A stretch of DNA of 64,000 bases from Palsa-948 sp964481195 (GTDB lineage: Bacteria > Bacteroidota > Bacteroidia > Palsa-948), in NCBI GenBank assembly GCA_964481195.1, contig CAYZTB010000008.1, positions 22,229-86,228 of the forward strand. Reading direction: 5' to 3'. Shown here piece after piece: positions 9,687 through 19,234 of this stretch (its first letter is position 1; each line of letters begins with the position of its first letter). The notes under the pieces are model-generated. The model was not told where the DNA came from. It saw nothing but the letters and a program-made list of their open reading frames with translations, and made no database searches. The position numbers were made by a program, and so were the translations under genes.

Positions 9687-11498
9687 GTGAAATCTCTTAA
9701 ATACTTAAATAAATATTTTTGGAAATACAAGTGGAGGTTATCGTTGGGGATTCTGTTCGCTATACTCTCAACCTTTTTTGGTATATACATTGCAGTATTA
9801 GTTCGCAAAGCGACAGACTATATGATGTTAGCGGCAAAACAGAACTTTTCCTTCGATGTGGTAGCTAAAGAGCTGTTAGAATACGGGCTATTAATAATAG
9901 GAACAACTATTGTGAGCGGGTTCTTAATGTTTTTGATGCGTCAGGCCATTATTGTAATGTCAAGGCATATTGAATATGATTTGAAAAATGAAATATTTTC
10001 TCATTACCAAACATTAGATACTGCTTTTTACCGAAGAAATAACACCGGTGATTTGATGAACAGAATCAGCGAAGATGTTAGCAGAGTTAGAATGTACATA
10101 GGCCCAGCAGTGATGTATTTTGCAAGTACGCTAGCAACTATTATTTTAGTATCTGCAACCATGACTGGTGTAAATGCTAAGCTGACTCTTTTTGTATTGC
10201 TTCCTCTTCCAATACTAGTTGTGGTAATATATTTTGTAAGTGATTTAATTAATAAACTCAGCAACAGTGTGCAAGAGCAGTTATCTACACTTTCCATAAT
10301 GGCGCAAGAAACATTTTCGGGTATTCGAGTACTTAAGGCGTATGTGCAAGAGAGTCCTTCGGGAACTAACTTTTCAAATGCAAGTGGAAGTTATAGAAAG
10401 AAATACCTGAAACTAATACTTACTGAATCTTTATTTAGCCCTTTTATTCTTTTATTAATTGGTTTAAGCACCATCATTACGATTTACATGGGTGGAAAGC
10501 AAGCCATCGATGGGCAAATATCCTATGGCAATATAGTAGAGTTTGTTATTTATGTTAATAAACTTACCTGGCCCGTTGCTGCGTTGGGCTGGGTTACATC
10601 TTTAGTTCAAAGGGCTGCAGCTTCTCAAAAACGAATAAATGAATTTTTAGAAACTGCCCCTATCATCCATAACAACACAGCTGAAATCAACGCAAATCAA
10701 AATAAATTTGAAGGAGAGGTTGAGTTTAAAAATGTGTCTTTTACCTATCCAGATTCTGGAATTCAAGCACTGAAAAATGTTTCTTTTAAAATTGAGTCTG
10801 GCAAGTCGTTAGCAATTATTGGAAAAACAGGTAGTGGGAAATCTACCGTTGCTGCTTTAATCTGTAGGTTGTATGATGTTAGCTCAGGTGCAATATTGCT
10901 AGACGGGAAAAACATTAAAGAGCGTGATTTGTTTTCTCTAAGGAAAAACATTGGGTATGTGCCGCAAGACACTTTCTTGTTTTCTGATACCGTTGAGAAC
11001 AATATTGCTTTTGGAATAAATAATGAGACTGAATCTTTATCTGCGATGAATTCAAATAAAAAAACTAAGTTAATTCATTCTGCCGCAAAAAACGCAGGCT
11101 TGGCAAGAGAAATTCAGCACTTCCCAAACAAATACAATACAATGATTGGGGAGCGAGGAATTACTTTATCGGGAGGACAAAAGCAACGAATTGCAATTGC
11201 CAGAGCTATTGTAGGTGGCCCTCAGGTTTTATTGTTTGATGATTGTCTTTCATCTGTAGATACGGAAACTGAATCTGAAATTCTTGGTAACCTAAAAGCC
11301 ATTATGAAAGGGAAGACCACCATAATAATTAGTCACAGAATCTCTACTGTTAAAGATGCTGACCATATCATCGCAATGAACGAAGGCAGAATAATAGAAG
11401 AAGGAACTCACGAAGCATTACTATTGAAGAAAGGATTTTACTTTGAGTTATATCAAAAGCAATTAGTTGAGGAGGTAAAAAGTTTAGGCGTTAACTAG
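9687..11498 (+). CDS. ABC exporter, fused permease and ATPase (MsbA/LmrA type)
   Basis: A full half-transporter of 603 residues. Six transmembrane helices occupy residues 15-305 (first FAILSTFFGIYIAVLV). The nucleotide-binding domain follows with Walker A GKTGSGKST (379-387), Q-loop YVPQDTFLF, signature LSGGQKQR, Walker B VLLFDD and H-loop IIISHR. Such exporters work as homodimers and flip lipids or export drugs; MsbA-like lipid export would fit the position 4 bp behind tamB, but substrate is inference. The start is GTG at 9687, with tamB ending at 9682, so translation is probably coupled. Residues 430-460 between the Q-loop and signature are longer than usual (NNETESLSAMNSNKKTK), a small low-complexity insert. 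Confidence 0.93.
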   Translation: MKSLKYLNKYFWKYKWRLSLGILFAILSTFFGIYIAVLVRKATDYMMLAAKQNFSFDVVAKELLEYGLLIIGTTIVSGFLMFLMRQAIIVMSRHIEYDLKNEIFSHYQTLDTAFYRRNNTGDLMNRISEDVSRVRMYIGPAVMYFASTLATIILVSATMTGVNAKLTLFVLLPLPILVVVIYFVSDLINKLSNSVQEQLSTLSIMAQETFSGIRVLKAYVQESPSGTNFSNASGSYRKKYLKLILTESLFSPFILLLIGLSTIITIYMGGKQAIDGQISYGNIVEFVIYVNKLTWPVAALGWVTSLVQRAAASQKRINEFLETAPIIHNNTAEINANQNKFEGEVEFKNVSFTYPDSGIQALKNVSFKIESGKSLAIIGKTGSGKSTVAALICRLYDVSSGAILLDGKNIKERDLFSLRKNIGYVPQDTFLFSDTVENNIAFGINNETESLSAMNSNKKTKLIHSAAKNAGLAREIQHFPNKYNTMIGERGITLSGGQKQRIAIARAIVGGPQVLLFDDCLSSVDTETESEILGNLKAIMKGKTTIIISHRISTVKDADHIIAMNEGRIIEEGTHEALLLKKGFYFELYQKQLVEEVKSLGVN

Positions 11499-11604
11499 CC
11501 ATTTTTTTTATTTGATACGGGAATATCATCGTTTATGGATAAAAACGTTTGATAATAATGCTTTAATATATTTTGATTTTAAATTTATTTATTGGATTTT
11601 CGTG

Positions 11605-11635
11605 AAACCAAACTAGAAACCAAACTAGAAACCAA
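11605..11635 (+). repeat. 12-bp tandem repeat (2.6 copies)
   Basis: The unit AAACCAAACTAG occurs twice in full and once in part just upstream of the subtilase start at 11649, so it lies in its 5' leader. Confidence 0.75.
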
Positions 11636-11648
11636 TACACTACTTCCT

Positions 11649-14354
11649 ATGAAAACTAAAATTTACTTATTAATTTTCCTTTTCACTTCTTTTGCTTTAT
11701 TTAGCAATGCTCAAAAGCGAGAAAAATATGACATAATGCTTGCCTCTGGCACAGTAAAACCGGTTTCCAATGTCGATCAATTATCCACAATGCGGATTAA
11801 CAGCAGCGAGATAGTGGATGGGAAATATTTTAGAATAATACAGTTTCTTGAAATTCCAACAGATCAAGAAAAGTTGGATTTGAAATCTATAGGAGTCAAC
11901 CTCTATACATACCTGCCTAGCCATTGTTATTTTGCAACATTCGATAAAAATGTTGATTTGTCAAGACTAAATACTTCAGGAAATATTCGTGCATTACTAC
12001 CTATTGTTAAAGAATACAAATTAGATTCAAAATTAAAAGACAATAAGTTCCCTCAAAACTCAGACATAAAAAATAGCTTGATAGATTTGACGCTAAGTTA
12101 CTTCTATGGCATACCGGCTGATGTTATTGCACATGAATTAAAATCTAGAATCAAAAGAGTAGAAATACTTTCTCAAGATGATGTATTAAAAGGTATTAGA
12201 GTTCGTGTTAAGGGGAAATATATTTCTGCTATTTCAGACTTGCCATTTATCCAATATGTTGAGCCTATTGAAAAAATAGTAGAAGAGAACAATTCCGGAA
12301 CAACCTTACATCGATCTAATACGATTAATACTAAAATCCCAGGCGGGTTACAATATGATGGCACCGGGGTGGGGGTATCGGTAGGCGATGGAGGTATATT
12401 TAATGAGCATGTAGACTTTACCGGAAGAAGCACTGGTCAATCTACATCTGGCCCAAGCCATGCTACACACGTTGCAGGAACAGTTGGAGGTGCAGGAAAT
12501 ATTAATCCAAATTATGCCGGTCAAGCTCCTGGTGCAAACCTTATTGCTACCAATGGCTATGCAGATATTAGCAGTGTAGCAGCGGCTACCGTACTTTACA
12601 ACGGTGCTAATGTAATGCGGGTAACAAATCATTCTTTAGGGCAAGGAACTACTTCAAATTATACGTCTGATGCGAGAATTTCTGATCTGCTTGTTGAGTC
12701 ATTACCTTCTTTATATAATGTACATTCATGTGGAAATAGTGGGTCTGGATGGTCTACCATAACTGGGGGATATAAAGCCGGAAAAAATGCAATTGCAACA
12801 GGTAATTTAGACTATAAAGATTTAATTGCTTCTTCAAGTAGTCGTGGTCCATCATCTGATGGACGTATAAAGCCGGATATTTGCGCTAAAGGATCAACCG
12901 TATATTCAACTATGCCTGGCAATGCGTATGGTCAAATGTCAGGTACATCCATGGCTTCGCCTGGAATAGCTGGCTGTGTTGCTCAATTGATACATGCTTA
13001 TAAATCTTTAAACGGAGGTACTGATCCTAAACTTGGTCTATTAAAAGGCATCATGTTAAATACTGCGGATGATTTAGGGAATTTAGGACCCGATTATATT
13101 TATGGATGGGGTAGAATAAATGTACGAAGAGCTTATAATGCGATTAAAAATAATACGTATGCATCAGGATCTATTTCACAAGGGGGAAGCAACCCGCATA
13201 TTATTACCATTCCTGCCAATACGCAAGCTATTAAAGTTATGGTTTACTGGGCTGATCCAGCAGCAGCAGCTGGTGTGTCTTCGGCATTAATAAATGATCT
13301 CGACATTCTACTTGCTGGTCCCTCGCAAAATTATAGTCCTTGGGAGTTAAATAATTCATCTCCTTCAAGTGCAGCAATTAAAGGATTAGATAAAGATAAT
13401 AATATGGAGCAGGTATTTGTTGCTTCTCCTGCGGCTGGAACATACACACTTAATGTAAGTGGATACCTGGTTCCACAAGGTCCTCAAGAATATTTTATGT
13501 CTTATGAAATACTTACCGATGAAGTGAAGTTAACTTATCCAATTGGTGGCGAAGCTATTGTTCCAGGCTTAAGTGAAGTCATCCGTTGGGATGCGTACGG
13601 ATCTACAGGAACATTTAAGGTTGAATATTCTGCTGATTCTGGCTCAACTTGGACAACTGTAAATGCAAGTGTTGCCGCAACGCTGCGTTATTTAAATTGG
13701 ACACCTCCTACAACTATTACAGGAAAGGCATTAATGCGTGTTACAAGAGGAAGTTCTGTTAGTGCCTCTGAAGCTAAATTTCATGTTATACCTGTTCCTA
13801 GTTTATTAAAAGTAGATTGGAGATGTCCTGCTAGCTTCCAATTATCTTGGAATGCTGTTACAGGTGCAACTGCTTACGAAGTTTATTTGTTAGGACAAAA
13901 ATACATGATGCCTCAAGGTACAACTACGGGAACAGACTTTTGGGTGCAATCGCCAAATACTGCTGTTACTTGGGCAAGCGTAAGAGCATTAGCATCTAAC
14001 GGACAAGTTCTTGGAAGAAGAGCGTTTGCAATTCAAGTGTCTACTGCAATTTCAGGTTGTTTAACTTCTGTAAACAATAACGTAGGAAACTCTCCGTACT
14101 CTGTTTCTGTTTTTCCAAATCCTATGAACTCAGATGCTACTATTTCATTAAATCTTCCAGAAGAAGAAAGTGTTAGCATTACTTTGATTGATGTGTTGGG
14201 AAAGAAAGTTTCTGTAATTGTTGATAATAAGAAATTGCCAGCAGGTGCTCATCAATTTCAGCTTACAGAGTCTTATGCTCCAGGCGCGTACATGGTGATG
14301 GTAAAGGGGGAGAAAGGTATTAGTTACGAAAAGATAATTGTAGGAGGAGAATAG
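11649..14354 (+). CDS. Secreted subtilisin-like serine protease with T9SS type A sorting domain
   Basis: The chosen ATG at 11649 gives a clean signal peptide (MKTKIYLLIFLFTSFALFSN, cut near NAQK); an upstream in-frame TTG would add 19 repeat-derived residues. The mature protein has a propeptide of about 210 residues, then an S8 peptidase with catalytic Asp247 (VGDGGIF), His274 (HATHVAG), oxyanion Asn363 (SCGNSGSG) and Ser434 (MSGTSMASP). Beta-sandwich domains follow, and the last about 80 residues are a T9SS type A C-terminal domain (FPNPMNSDATISL, IDVLGKKV, GAYMVMVKGEKG). The family signal means export through the outer membrane by the type IX secretion system with removal of the tail, leaving the protease released or on the cell surface. 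901 residues from this start. Confidence 0.93.
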   Translation: MKTKIYLLIFLFTSFALFSNAQKREKYDIMLASGTVKPVSNVDQLSTMRINSSEIVDGKYFRIIQFLEIPTDQEKLDLKSIGVNLYTYLPSHCYFATFDKNVDLSRLNTSGNIRALLPIVKEYKLDSKLKDNKFPQNSDIKNSLIDLTLSYFYGIPADVIAHELKSRIKRVEILSQDDVLKGIRVRVKGKYISAISDLPFIQYVEPIEKIVEENNSGTTLHRSNTINTKIPGGLQYDGTGVGVSVGDGGIFNEHVDFTGRSTGQSTSGPSHATHVAGTVGGAGNINPNYAGQAPGANLIATNGYADISSVAAATVLYNGANVMRVTNHSLGQGTTSNYTSDARISDLLVESLPSLYNVHSCGNSGSGWSTITGGYKAGKNAIATGNLDYKDLIASSSSRGPSSDGRIKPDICAKGSTVYSTMPGNAYGQMSGTSMASPGIAGCVAQLIHAYKSLNGGTDPKLGLLKGIMLNTADDLGNLGPDYIYGWGRINVRRAYNAIKNNTYASGSISQGGSNPHIITIPANTQAIKVMVYWADPAAAAGVSSALINDLDILLAGPSQNYSPWELNNSSPSSAAIKGLDKDNNMEQVFVASPAAGTYTLNVSGYLVPQGPQEYFMSYEILTDEVKLTYPIGGEAIVPGLSEVIRWDAYGSTGTFKVEYSADSGSTWTTVNASVAATLRYLNWTPPTTITGKALMRVTRGSSVSASEAKFHVIPVPSLLKVDWRCPASFQLSWNAVTGATAYEVYLLGQKYMMPQGTTTGTDFWVQSPNTAVTWASVRALASNGQVLGRRAFAIQVSTAISGCLTSVNNNVGNSPYSVSVFPNPMNSDATISLNLPEEESVSITLIDVLGKKVSVIVDNKKLPAGAHQFQLTESYAPGAYMVMVKGEKGISYEKIIVGGE

Positions 14355-14373
14355 GGTATAGAATTGGTTCTAA

Positions 14374-16401
14374 TTACGACACCAGTTTTTGAAACTCGTT
14401 TTCATCTATTATTTTTACGCCTAGCTTTTCGGCTTTTTTTAGTTTCTCGGGACCCATATTTTCCCCGGCAACGATGTAGCTAGTTTTTCCGGACACACTG
14501 CCGACTACTTTGCCGCCATTTTGTTCGATGGCTGTTTTTAAGTCATCGCGAGAAAATTTTGTAAACACACCAGAAACCACAAATGTAAGTCCAGTTAATT
14601 TAGTGGATTTAACTTGCTCTGTTACTTTTGATTCCAACTGTAGACCGTATTTTTTTAATCTATCAATTACTTCTTTGTTGTTTTTTTTAGAGAAATATAT
14701 TTTAATGCTTATTGCAACTTGTTTGCCAATATCATTTGTTGCGGTAAGAGTTTCTTCGCTCGCATTCAGAATAGCATCTATAGTTCGTAGTTTAATGGCT
14801 AATTTTTTAGCAAGTGTTTCTCCAACATGACGAATGCCGATAGCGTACAGCACCCGTTCAAACGGTACATCTTTAGATTCTTCAATTCCGGCTAGCAGAT
14901 TTGTGACAGACGTTTCGCCCATGCGATCGATTTCCATTAATTCATTTTTGTATTTATGAAGTTCATAGATGTCTGCAATATTTTTCAAATATCCTTTTTC
15001 ATACAACAAACCTATTGTTTCTTCTCCAAGCGAATCAATATTCATTGCCTTGCGTGAAGTGAAATGAGTCATGTTGCCTTTAATTTGTGGTGGGCAACTC
15101 CATTGATTTGGGCAAAAATGTTTTGCTTCGTCTTCGCCTCTTACAAGTTCTGTTTTACATTCAGGACATTTACTAATGTATTTTGTTTCATGCGAATTTG
15201 CAGGTCGTTTTTTAAGATCTACTCCCGTTATTTTTGGAATTATCTCTCCGCCTTTTTCAACATATACCGTATCACCAACTCGTACATCAAGCTTTTCAAT
15301 AATGTCTGCATTGTGAAGCGAAGCACGTTTTACGGTTGTTCCTCCTAACGAAACTGGTTTTAAATTTGCAACAGGAGTAATAGCCCCTGTTCTTCCAACT
15401 TGATAGGTTATTTCTTCTAGCAGCGTGCTAACAGTTTCAGCTTTAAATTTATAAGCAATTGCCCAGCGTGGTGATTTTGCAGTGAACCCAAGTACTTTTT
15501 GTTGATCGTACGTGTTAACTTTTATTACTACGCCATCAATATCAAACGGTAGTTCGTGACGTTCCTTATCCCATTGATCAATAAATTCAAATACTTCGCT
15601 TAATGTTTTACATTTTACAATATAGTTAGGCACTTTGAATCCCCATTTTTTTGCTTCCTTCATGCTTTCGTAATGATTTTTGAAAGGAAGCTCCTTTCCG
15701 TAAAGCATATACATGTAGCAGTCTAAATTGCGGGATGCTACAACGGCAGAGTCCTGCATTTTCAGTGTGCCAGATGCTGCGTTTCTGGGATTAGCTAATA
15801 ATGGATCTCCAATTTCTTCGCGCTCTTTATTTATTGTTTCAAATACTTTTTTAGTAAAAAAAACTTCTCCTCGAATTTCAAATTTATCTGGGTAAGGAGT
15901 AGCTGCTTTGTTTTTTTGGGAAGATTGCAGATGTAAAGGAATACTGCGAATTGTTTTTGCATTGGTGGTAATATCATCTCCTTGTTCTCCATCGCCACGA
16001 GTAACAGCTTGTACAAGTGCTCCGTTTTCATACTTTAAGCCTATAGCTACGCCATCGTATTTTAATTCGCAAATATATTCGATGGTGCCGGCAACTCCTT
16101 TTCGTATTCGTTCATCAAAGTCTGTAAGATCTTCTTTTGAATAGCTATTGCTGAGCGATAGAAAGGGGTAATCGTGCTTTACTGTTTTAAACTCTTTGGT
16201 TAAACCACCTCCAACTCGCTGAGAAGGTGAATTTGCATTTAAAAATTCAGGGTATTCTTTTTCTAATGCAATCAACTCTTCCAGCTTTTTGTCAAATTCA
16301 AAATCACTAATACTTGGATTGGAAAGAATATAATACTTGTGATTGTGTTCCTCCAGCTCAGTTGAAAGACTTTCTATTTTTTTCTTTGCATCATTAGTCA
16401 T
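14374..16401 (-). CDS. ligA: NAD-dependent DNA ligase
   Basis: LigA seals nicks in DNA using NAD+, in replication and repair. All domains are visible in the 675 residues: the Ia domain (HNHKYYILSNPSISDFEFD), the adenylation domain with the AMP-accepting lysine in CELKYDGVAIG, the OB fold, the Cys4 zinc finger (CPECKTEL then CPNQWSC), helix-hairpin-helix repeats (YAIGIRHVGETLAKKLA) and the C-terminal BRCT domain (LTGLTFVVSGVF onwards). Length is normal. It follows prmC on the same strand after a 102-bp spacer made of 7-bp repeats that reach right up to the ATG. Confidence 0.97.
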   Translation of the reverse strand: MTNDAKKKIESLSTELEEHNHKYYILSNPSISDFEFDKKLEELIALEKEYPEFLNANSPSQRVGGGLTKEFKTVKHDYPFLSLSNSYSKEDLTDFDERIRKGVAGTIEYICELKYDGVAIGLKYENGALVQAVTRGDGEQGDDITTNAKTIRSIPLHLQSSQKNKAATPYPDKFEIRGEVFFTKKVFETINKEREEIGDPLLANPRNAASGTLKMQDSAVVASRNLDCYMYMLYGKELPFKNHYESMKEAKKWGFKVPNYIVKCKTLSEVFEFIDQWDKERHELPFDIDGVVIKVNTYDQQKVLGFTAKSPRWAIAYKFKAETVSTLLEEITYQVGRTGAITPVANLKPVSLGGTTVKRASLHNADIIEKLDVRVGDTVYVEKGGEIIPKITGVDLKKRPANSHETKYISKCPECKTELVRGEDEAKHFCPNQWSCPPQIKGNMTHFTSRKAMNIDSLGEETIGLLYEKGYLKNIADIYELHKYKNELMEIDRMGETSVTNLLAGIEESKDVPFERVLYAIGIRHVGETLAKKLAIKLRTIDAILNASEETLTATNDIGKQVAISIKIYFSKKNNKEVIDRLKKYGLQLESKVTEQVKSTKLTGLTFVVSGVFTKFSRDDLKTAIEQNGGKVVGSVSGKTSYIVAGENMGPEKLKKAEKLGVKIIDENEFQKLVS

Positions 16402-16503
16402 TAGTCGTTAGTTCTTAGTCTTTAGTCGTTAGTTTTTGGTTTTTAATTCTTAGTTCTTATTCTATTGCTTAACTACCAATCCTTAATTCTTAACTCCTAT
16501 TAC
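16402..16503 (-). repeat. 7-bp periodic spacer between prmC and ligA
   Basis: The whole prmC-ligA spacer is built of imperfect heptamers. Read on the coding strand it runs from GAGTTAA, GAATTAA near the prmC stop to ACTAAGA, ACTAACG, ACTAATG, ACTAATG at the ligA start, with a 7-bp phase. The prmC stop (AAATAGG followed by TAATAGG) already belongs to the pattern. Similar spacers occur at 28419-28497 and 30850-30929. Confidence 0.7.
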
Positions 16504-17367
16504 CTATTTATTACCTATTGCAATTCTTTCTTTCCCGCTCATGTCTTTTATGATTTGTACATTTTTAAATCCTTTTAATTCTAACAATAATTTCAGGTCA
16601 TTGCCAATTGCTTCATTTATTTCAAAATATAGTTTGCCATTTAGGATAAGGTTTTTTATAGCGAAATCAGCAATGTGTTTATAGAAGAGAAGCGGGTCGC
16701 TATCATTTACGAATAATGCTAAGTGAGGCTCGTGTTCTAGTACGTTTTTGCTCATGCTATCTTTTTCGGACAAACGAATATAAGGCGGATTGGATACGAT
16801 AATATCAAATGTTTCTTTTAATGAAAATTTGGAGTCTAAGATATCTGCTTTGATAAAAGATATTTCAGCATTGTTTATTACAGCATTTTCTTTAGCAACC
16901 ATAAGAGCATCATTGGAAATGTCAATAGCTGAAACTATGGAGTTAGGCAGCTTTTTCTTTAATGCTATGGCAATGCAGCCACTTCCAGTACCAATATCTA
17001 ATATTTTTGGAGATAAATTATTGGAGTCATTGCATTCTCTAACAGTAAGGTCAACTAACTCTTCAGTTTCTTGCCTGGGAATAAGTACGTGTTTGTTTAC
17101 CTTAATCATACATCCTAAAAAAGTAGTTAAACCTAAAATGTATTGAATAGGTTTCAATGCTTTTAAATCCTGAATGATTGCATTTATTTTTTCAACTTCA
17201 ACCTTATGAAGGAGTCTATCTCCTTGATTATTAATTTCATTTCTGGAAATTGCGAGCACCTCTTCGGCTACTAAGAGAAATATTGCCTTAATTTCTCCTT
17301 TTGGATACAAATCATTAAGCTCTTTTTGAAAACTAAGATTGATATTTTCTAAGCTATTGCCCTCCAT
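16504..17367 (-). CDS. prmC: Release factor glutamine methyltransferase
   Basis: PrmC (HemK) methylates the GGQ glutamine of release factors 1 and 2 using S-adenosylmethionine. The sequence has an N-terminal helical domain, PRQETEELV, the SAM loop ILDIGTGSGCIAIALKK, and the catalytic NPPY in IIVSNPPYIRLSEKD. I place the start at ATG 17367 (MEGNSLENINLSFQ), giving 287 residues; the longer frame from 17427 would overlap the divergent ribD start and adds residues not expected in the family. Divergent from ribD with 33 bp between; ligA follows downstream. Confidence 0.94.
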   Translation of the reverse strand: MEGNSLENINLSFQKELNDLYPKGEIKAIFLLVAEEVLAISRNEINNQGDRLLHKVEVEKINAIIQDLKALKPIQYILGLTTFLGCMIKVNKHVLIPRQETEELVDLTVRECNDSNNLSPKILDIGTGSGCIAIALKKKLPNSIVSAIDISNDALMVAKENAVINNAEISFIKADILDSKFSLKETFDIIVSNPPYIRLSEKDSMSKNVLEHEPHLALFVNDSDPLLFYKHIADFAIKNLILNGKLYFEINEAIGNDLKLLLELKGFKNVQIIKDMSGKERIAIGNK

Positions 17368-17387
17368 GATAGTACGAAAGTAAAGTA

Positions 17388-17395
17388 TATATTTG
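17388..17395 (+). promoter_or_regulatory. Bacteroidota -7 element for ribD, predicting a leaderless mRNA
   Basis: TATATTTG matches TAnnTTTG and is only 5 bp from the ribD ATG at 17401, so transcription would start at or within a few bases of the start codon. No -33 element is obvious. Confidence 0.5.
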
Positions 17396-17400
17396 TTCGG

Positions 17401-18468
17401 ATGAATGCCCATGAAAAATACATGCACTTTTGTTTGTCTTTAGCAATCAAAGGCATTGGTAAAGTAGCGCCTAATCCATTAGTGGGTTGCATAATTGTTA
17501 ATGATGGTAAGGTGATAGGGCAAGGCTATCATCATGAATATGGAGCTTCCCACGCTGAAGTTGATGCCATCAATTCAGTAAAAAATAAAAAGTTATTAAA
17601 AAGCTCTACGCTTTATGTAAACTTGGAGCCCTGTGGACATCACGGGAAAACTCCTCCTTGTGCAGACCTTATAATAAGGAGTGGAATAAAATATGTTGTG
17701 ATTGGCACCATTGACCCCAATCCAATAGTGATGGGAACAGGATTGCAAAAACTAGTGTCTGCCGGATGTGATGTTAAGGTAGGGGTTATTGAATCCGAAT
17801 GCAACATATTAAACAAGCGCTTCATTACCTATCATACAAAAAAGAGACCTTTTATAATATTAAAATGGGCACAAACTGCGGATAAGTTTATTGGAAGAAA
17901 ATCTAAGGACTTAAAAAAGAAGGATAACATTCACATTAGTAATTCTGCATCTCAAAAGTTGGTTCATCAGTGGAGGGCAGAGGAACAAGCTATTATGGTC
18001 GGAACAAATACAGCATTAATAGATAATCCTAAATTAACAGTAAGGAAAGTTAAAGGGAACCATCCTGTACGAATAGTATTAGATAAAGATTTAAATATTC
18101 CTGCCTCGTTTCATTTACTTGATGGTGCTATTGCTACCATATTATTTACATCTAGAAAAAAAGCCCGCAAAAAAAATATTGAATATGTAACTATAAATTT
18201 CAAGGGTAATGTTGTAAAGCAAGTAATGAACGAGCTTTATTCAAGAAATATTACTTCTGTTATCATAGAGGGCGGGACTATTCTTTTAAATTCTTTTATT
18301 AAAAAAGGTATATGGGACGAAGCAAGAGTATTTACTAATAAGCGTAAGTGGAATGAAATTGTAGCGAACGGTATTGCTGGTGTTCAAGCGCCTGCCATTG
18401 CTGGGGAAGTAATTTCTGCGAAGGAAATAAAAAGCGACTTGCTGCTGATGCTTAAAAATGTTTCTTGA
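17401..18468 (+). CDS. ribD: Bifunctional diaminohydroxyphosphoribosylaminopyrimidine deaminase / reductase
   Basis: RibD carries out the second and third steps of riboflavin synthesis from GTP. The N-terminal deaminase (about residues 1-145) shows the zinc site HAEVDAI and PCGHHGKTPPCADLI; the C-terminal NADPH-dependent reductase begins near RPFIILKWAQTADKFIG and includes MVGTNTALIDNPKLTVR and IIEGGTILLNSFI. The 355 residues are normal for Bacteroidota. No other rib genes are in the window. The 3' end overlaps the convergent thioesterase gene by 17 bp. Confidence 0.95.
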   Translation: MNAHEKYMHFCLSLAIKGIGKVAPNPLVGCIIVNDGKVIGQGYHHEYGASHAEVDAINSVKNKKLLKSSTLYVNLEPCGHHGKTPPCADLIIRSGIKYVVIGTIDPNPIVMGTGLQKLVSAGCDVKVGVIESECNILNKRFITYHTKKRPFIILKWAQTADKFIGRKSKDLKKKDNIHISNSASQKLVHQWRAEEQAIMVGTNTALIDNPKLTVRKVKGNHPVRIVLDKDLNIPASFHLLDGAIATILFTSRKKARKKNIEYVTINFKGNVVKQVMNELYSRNITSVIIEGGTILLNSFIKKGIWDEARVFTNKRKWNEIVANGIAGVQAPAIAGEVISAKEIKSDLLLMLKNVS

Positions 18469-18856
18469 GTTTGCTAAGAAACGCCTCTGGAGCAGCAGTG
18501 GGCTTGTTGCTTTTGATATCTATAAAAACTAAGGTAACCTCTCCTGTATTTAATAGCTCTGATTTCTCATTGTATATTTCGTGCGAGAATGTAATTCTTG
18601 CCTTCGGAATTTCCTTAATGCTTGTTTTAATTGTCAGCATGTCATCATAAAACGCAGGCTTCATGTATTTTACGCTGAACATATAGACGGGCAGCATGAT
18701 GCCGTTCTCTTCCATTTCTTTATAGTTCATTCCCATTTCGCGCAGTGCTTCAACACGAGCAACTTCAAAATACTCTGCGTAATTACCATAATAAACATAG
18801 CCCATGCGGTCGGTTTCCCCATAGCGTACACGTATTTTTACCTCTGAAACAAACAT
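18452..18856 (-). CDS. Acyl-CoA thioesterase, YbgC/4HBT family
   Basis: The 134-residue product is a single hot-dog domain: VRYGETDRMGYVYYGNYAEYFEVARVEALR carries the family's catalytic Asp (in ETDRMG) and the long central helix, followed by KYMKPAFYDDMLTIKTSI. Such enzymes hydrolyse acyl-CoA thioesters in the cytoplasm; in many bacteria YbgC is linked to the Tol-Pal system, but no tol genes are here. Convergent with ribD, 17-bp overlap. Confidence 0.9.
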   Translation of the reverse strand: MFVSEVKIRVRYGETDRMGYVYYGNYAEYFEVARVEALREMGMNYKEMEENGIMLPVYMFSVKYMKPAFYDDMLTIKTSIKEIPKARITFSHEIYNEKSELLNTGEVTLVFIDIKSNKPTAAPEAFLSKLKKHF

Positions 18857-19234
18857 ATTTTGTGTTTTTCTTTTCGTATATTTAGGTAAAGTTATGTAAT
18901 TACTTGTAGGTGTAAAAAACGGGTTTGTCGGGTTGCTATTTAAAGGATTACTTCAAGCAGTTAATTTATTTTTGGGTAAGATAATATTATTTTAATCCAA
19001 ACCGCAATAAAAATGAATTTGTTTTTAAGCCAATTTCTCCTATGAGAAAATTATTTTTTACGTTACTAGAAAAATTTCTGACACAGCTACGCATCGGAGA
19101 AAAAATATTTATTAAAAAATAAAAATTACTTGTGCTTTCAATTGAAATACTTTTCTACATTTGAACAATTAATCGCGTAAGTTAGATTTTCATAGGTAAA
19201 TATACATATTGCTCTTAAAAATTTTTAGTGCTAC
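18857..19234. other. Intergenic region between the thioesterase gene and dnaA
   Basis: This 378-bp AT-rich spacer holds the dnaA promoter (see 19130-19163). I looked for DnaA boxes of the TTATNCACA type on both strands and saw none, so there is no direct support for oriC here. No open frame, hairpin terminator or repeat was recognised. Confidence 0.6.
19130..19163 (+). promoter_or_regulatory. dnaA promoter (TTG / TACATTTG)
   Basis: A perfect -7 element TACATTTG (19156-19163) has TTG at 19130-19132, a 23-bp spacer, at the long end of the range for Bacteroidota. A start near 19168 would give a leader of about 65 nt for dnaA. Confidence 0.55.

Noticed and set aside
18857..19234. Possible replication origin upstream of dnaA
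   Set aside because: No DnaA-box-like 9-mers (TTATNCACA) were found by eye on either strand, and the spacer lacks other origin features.
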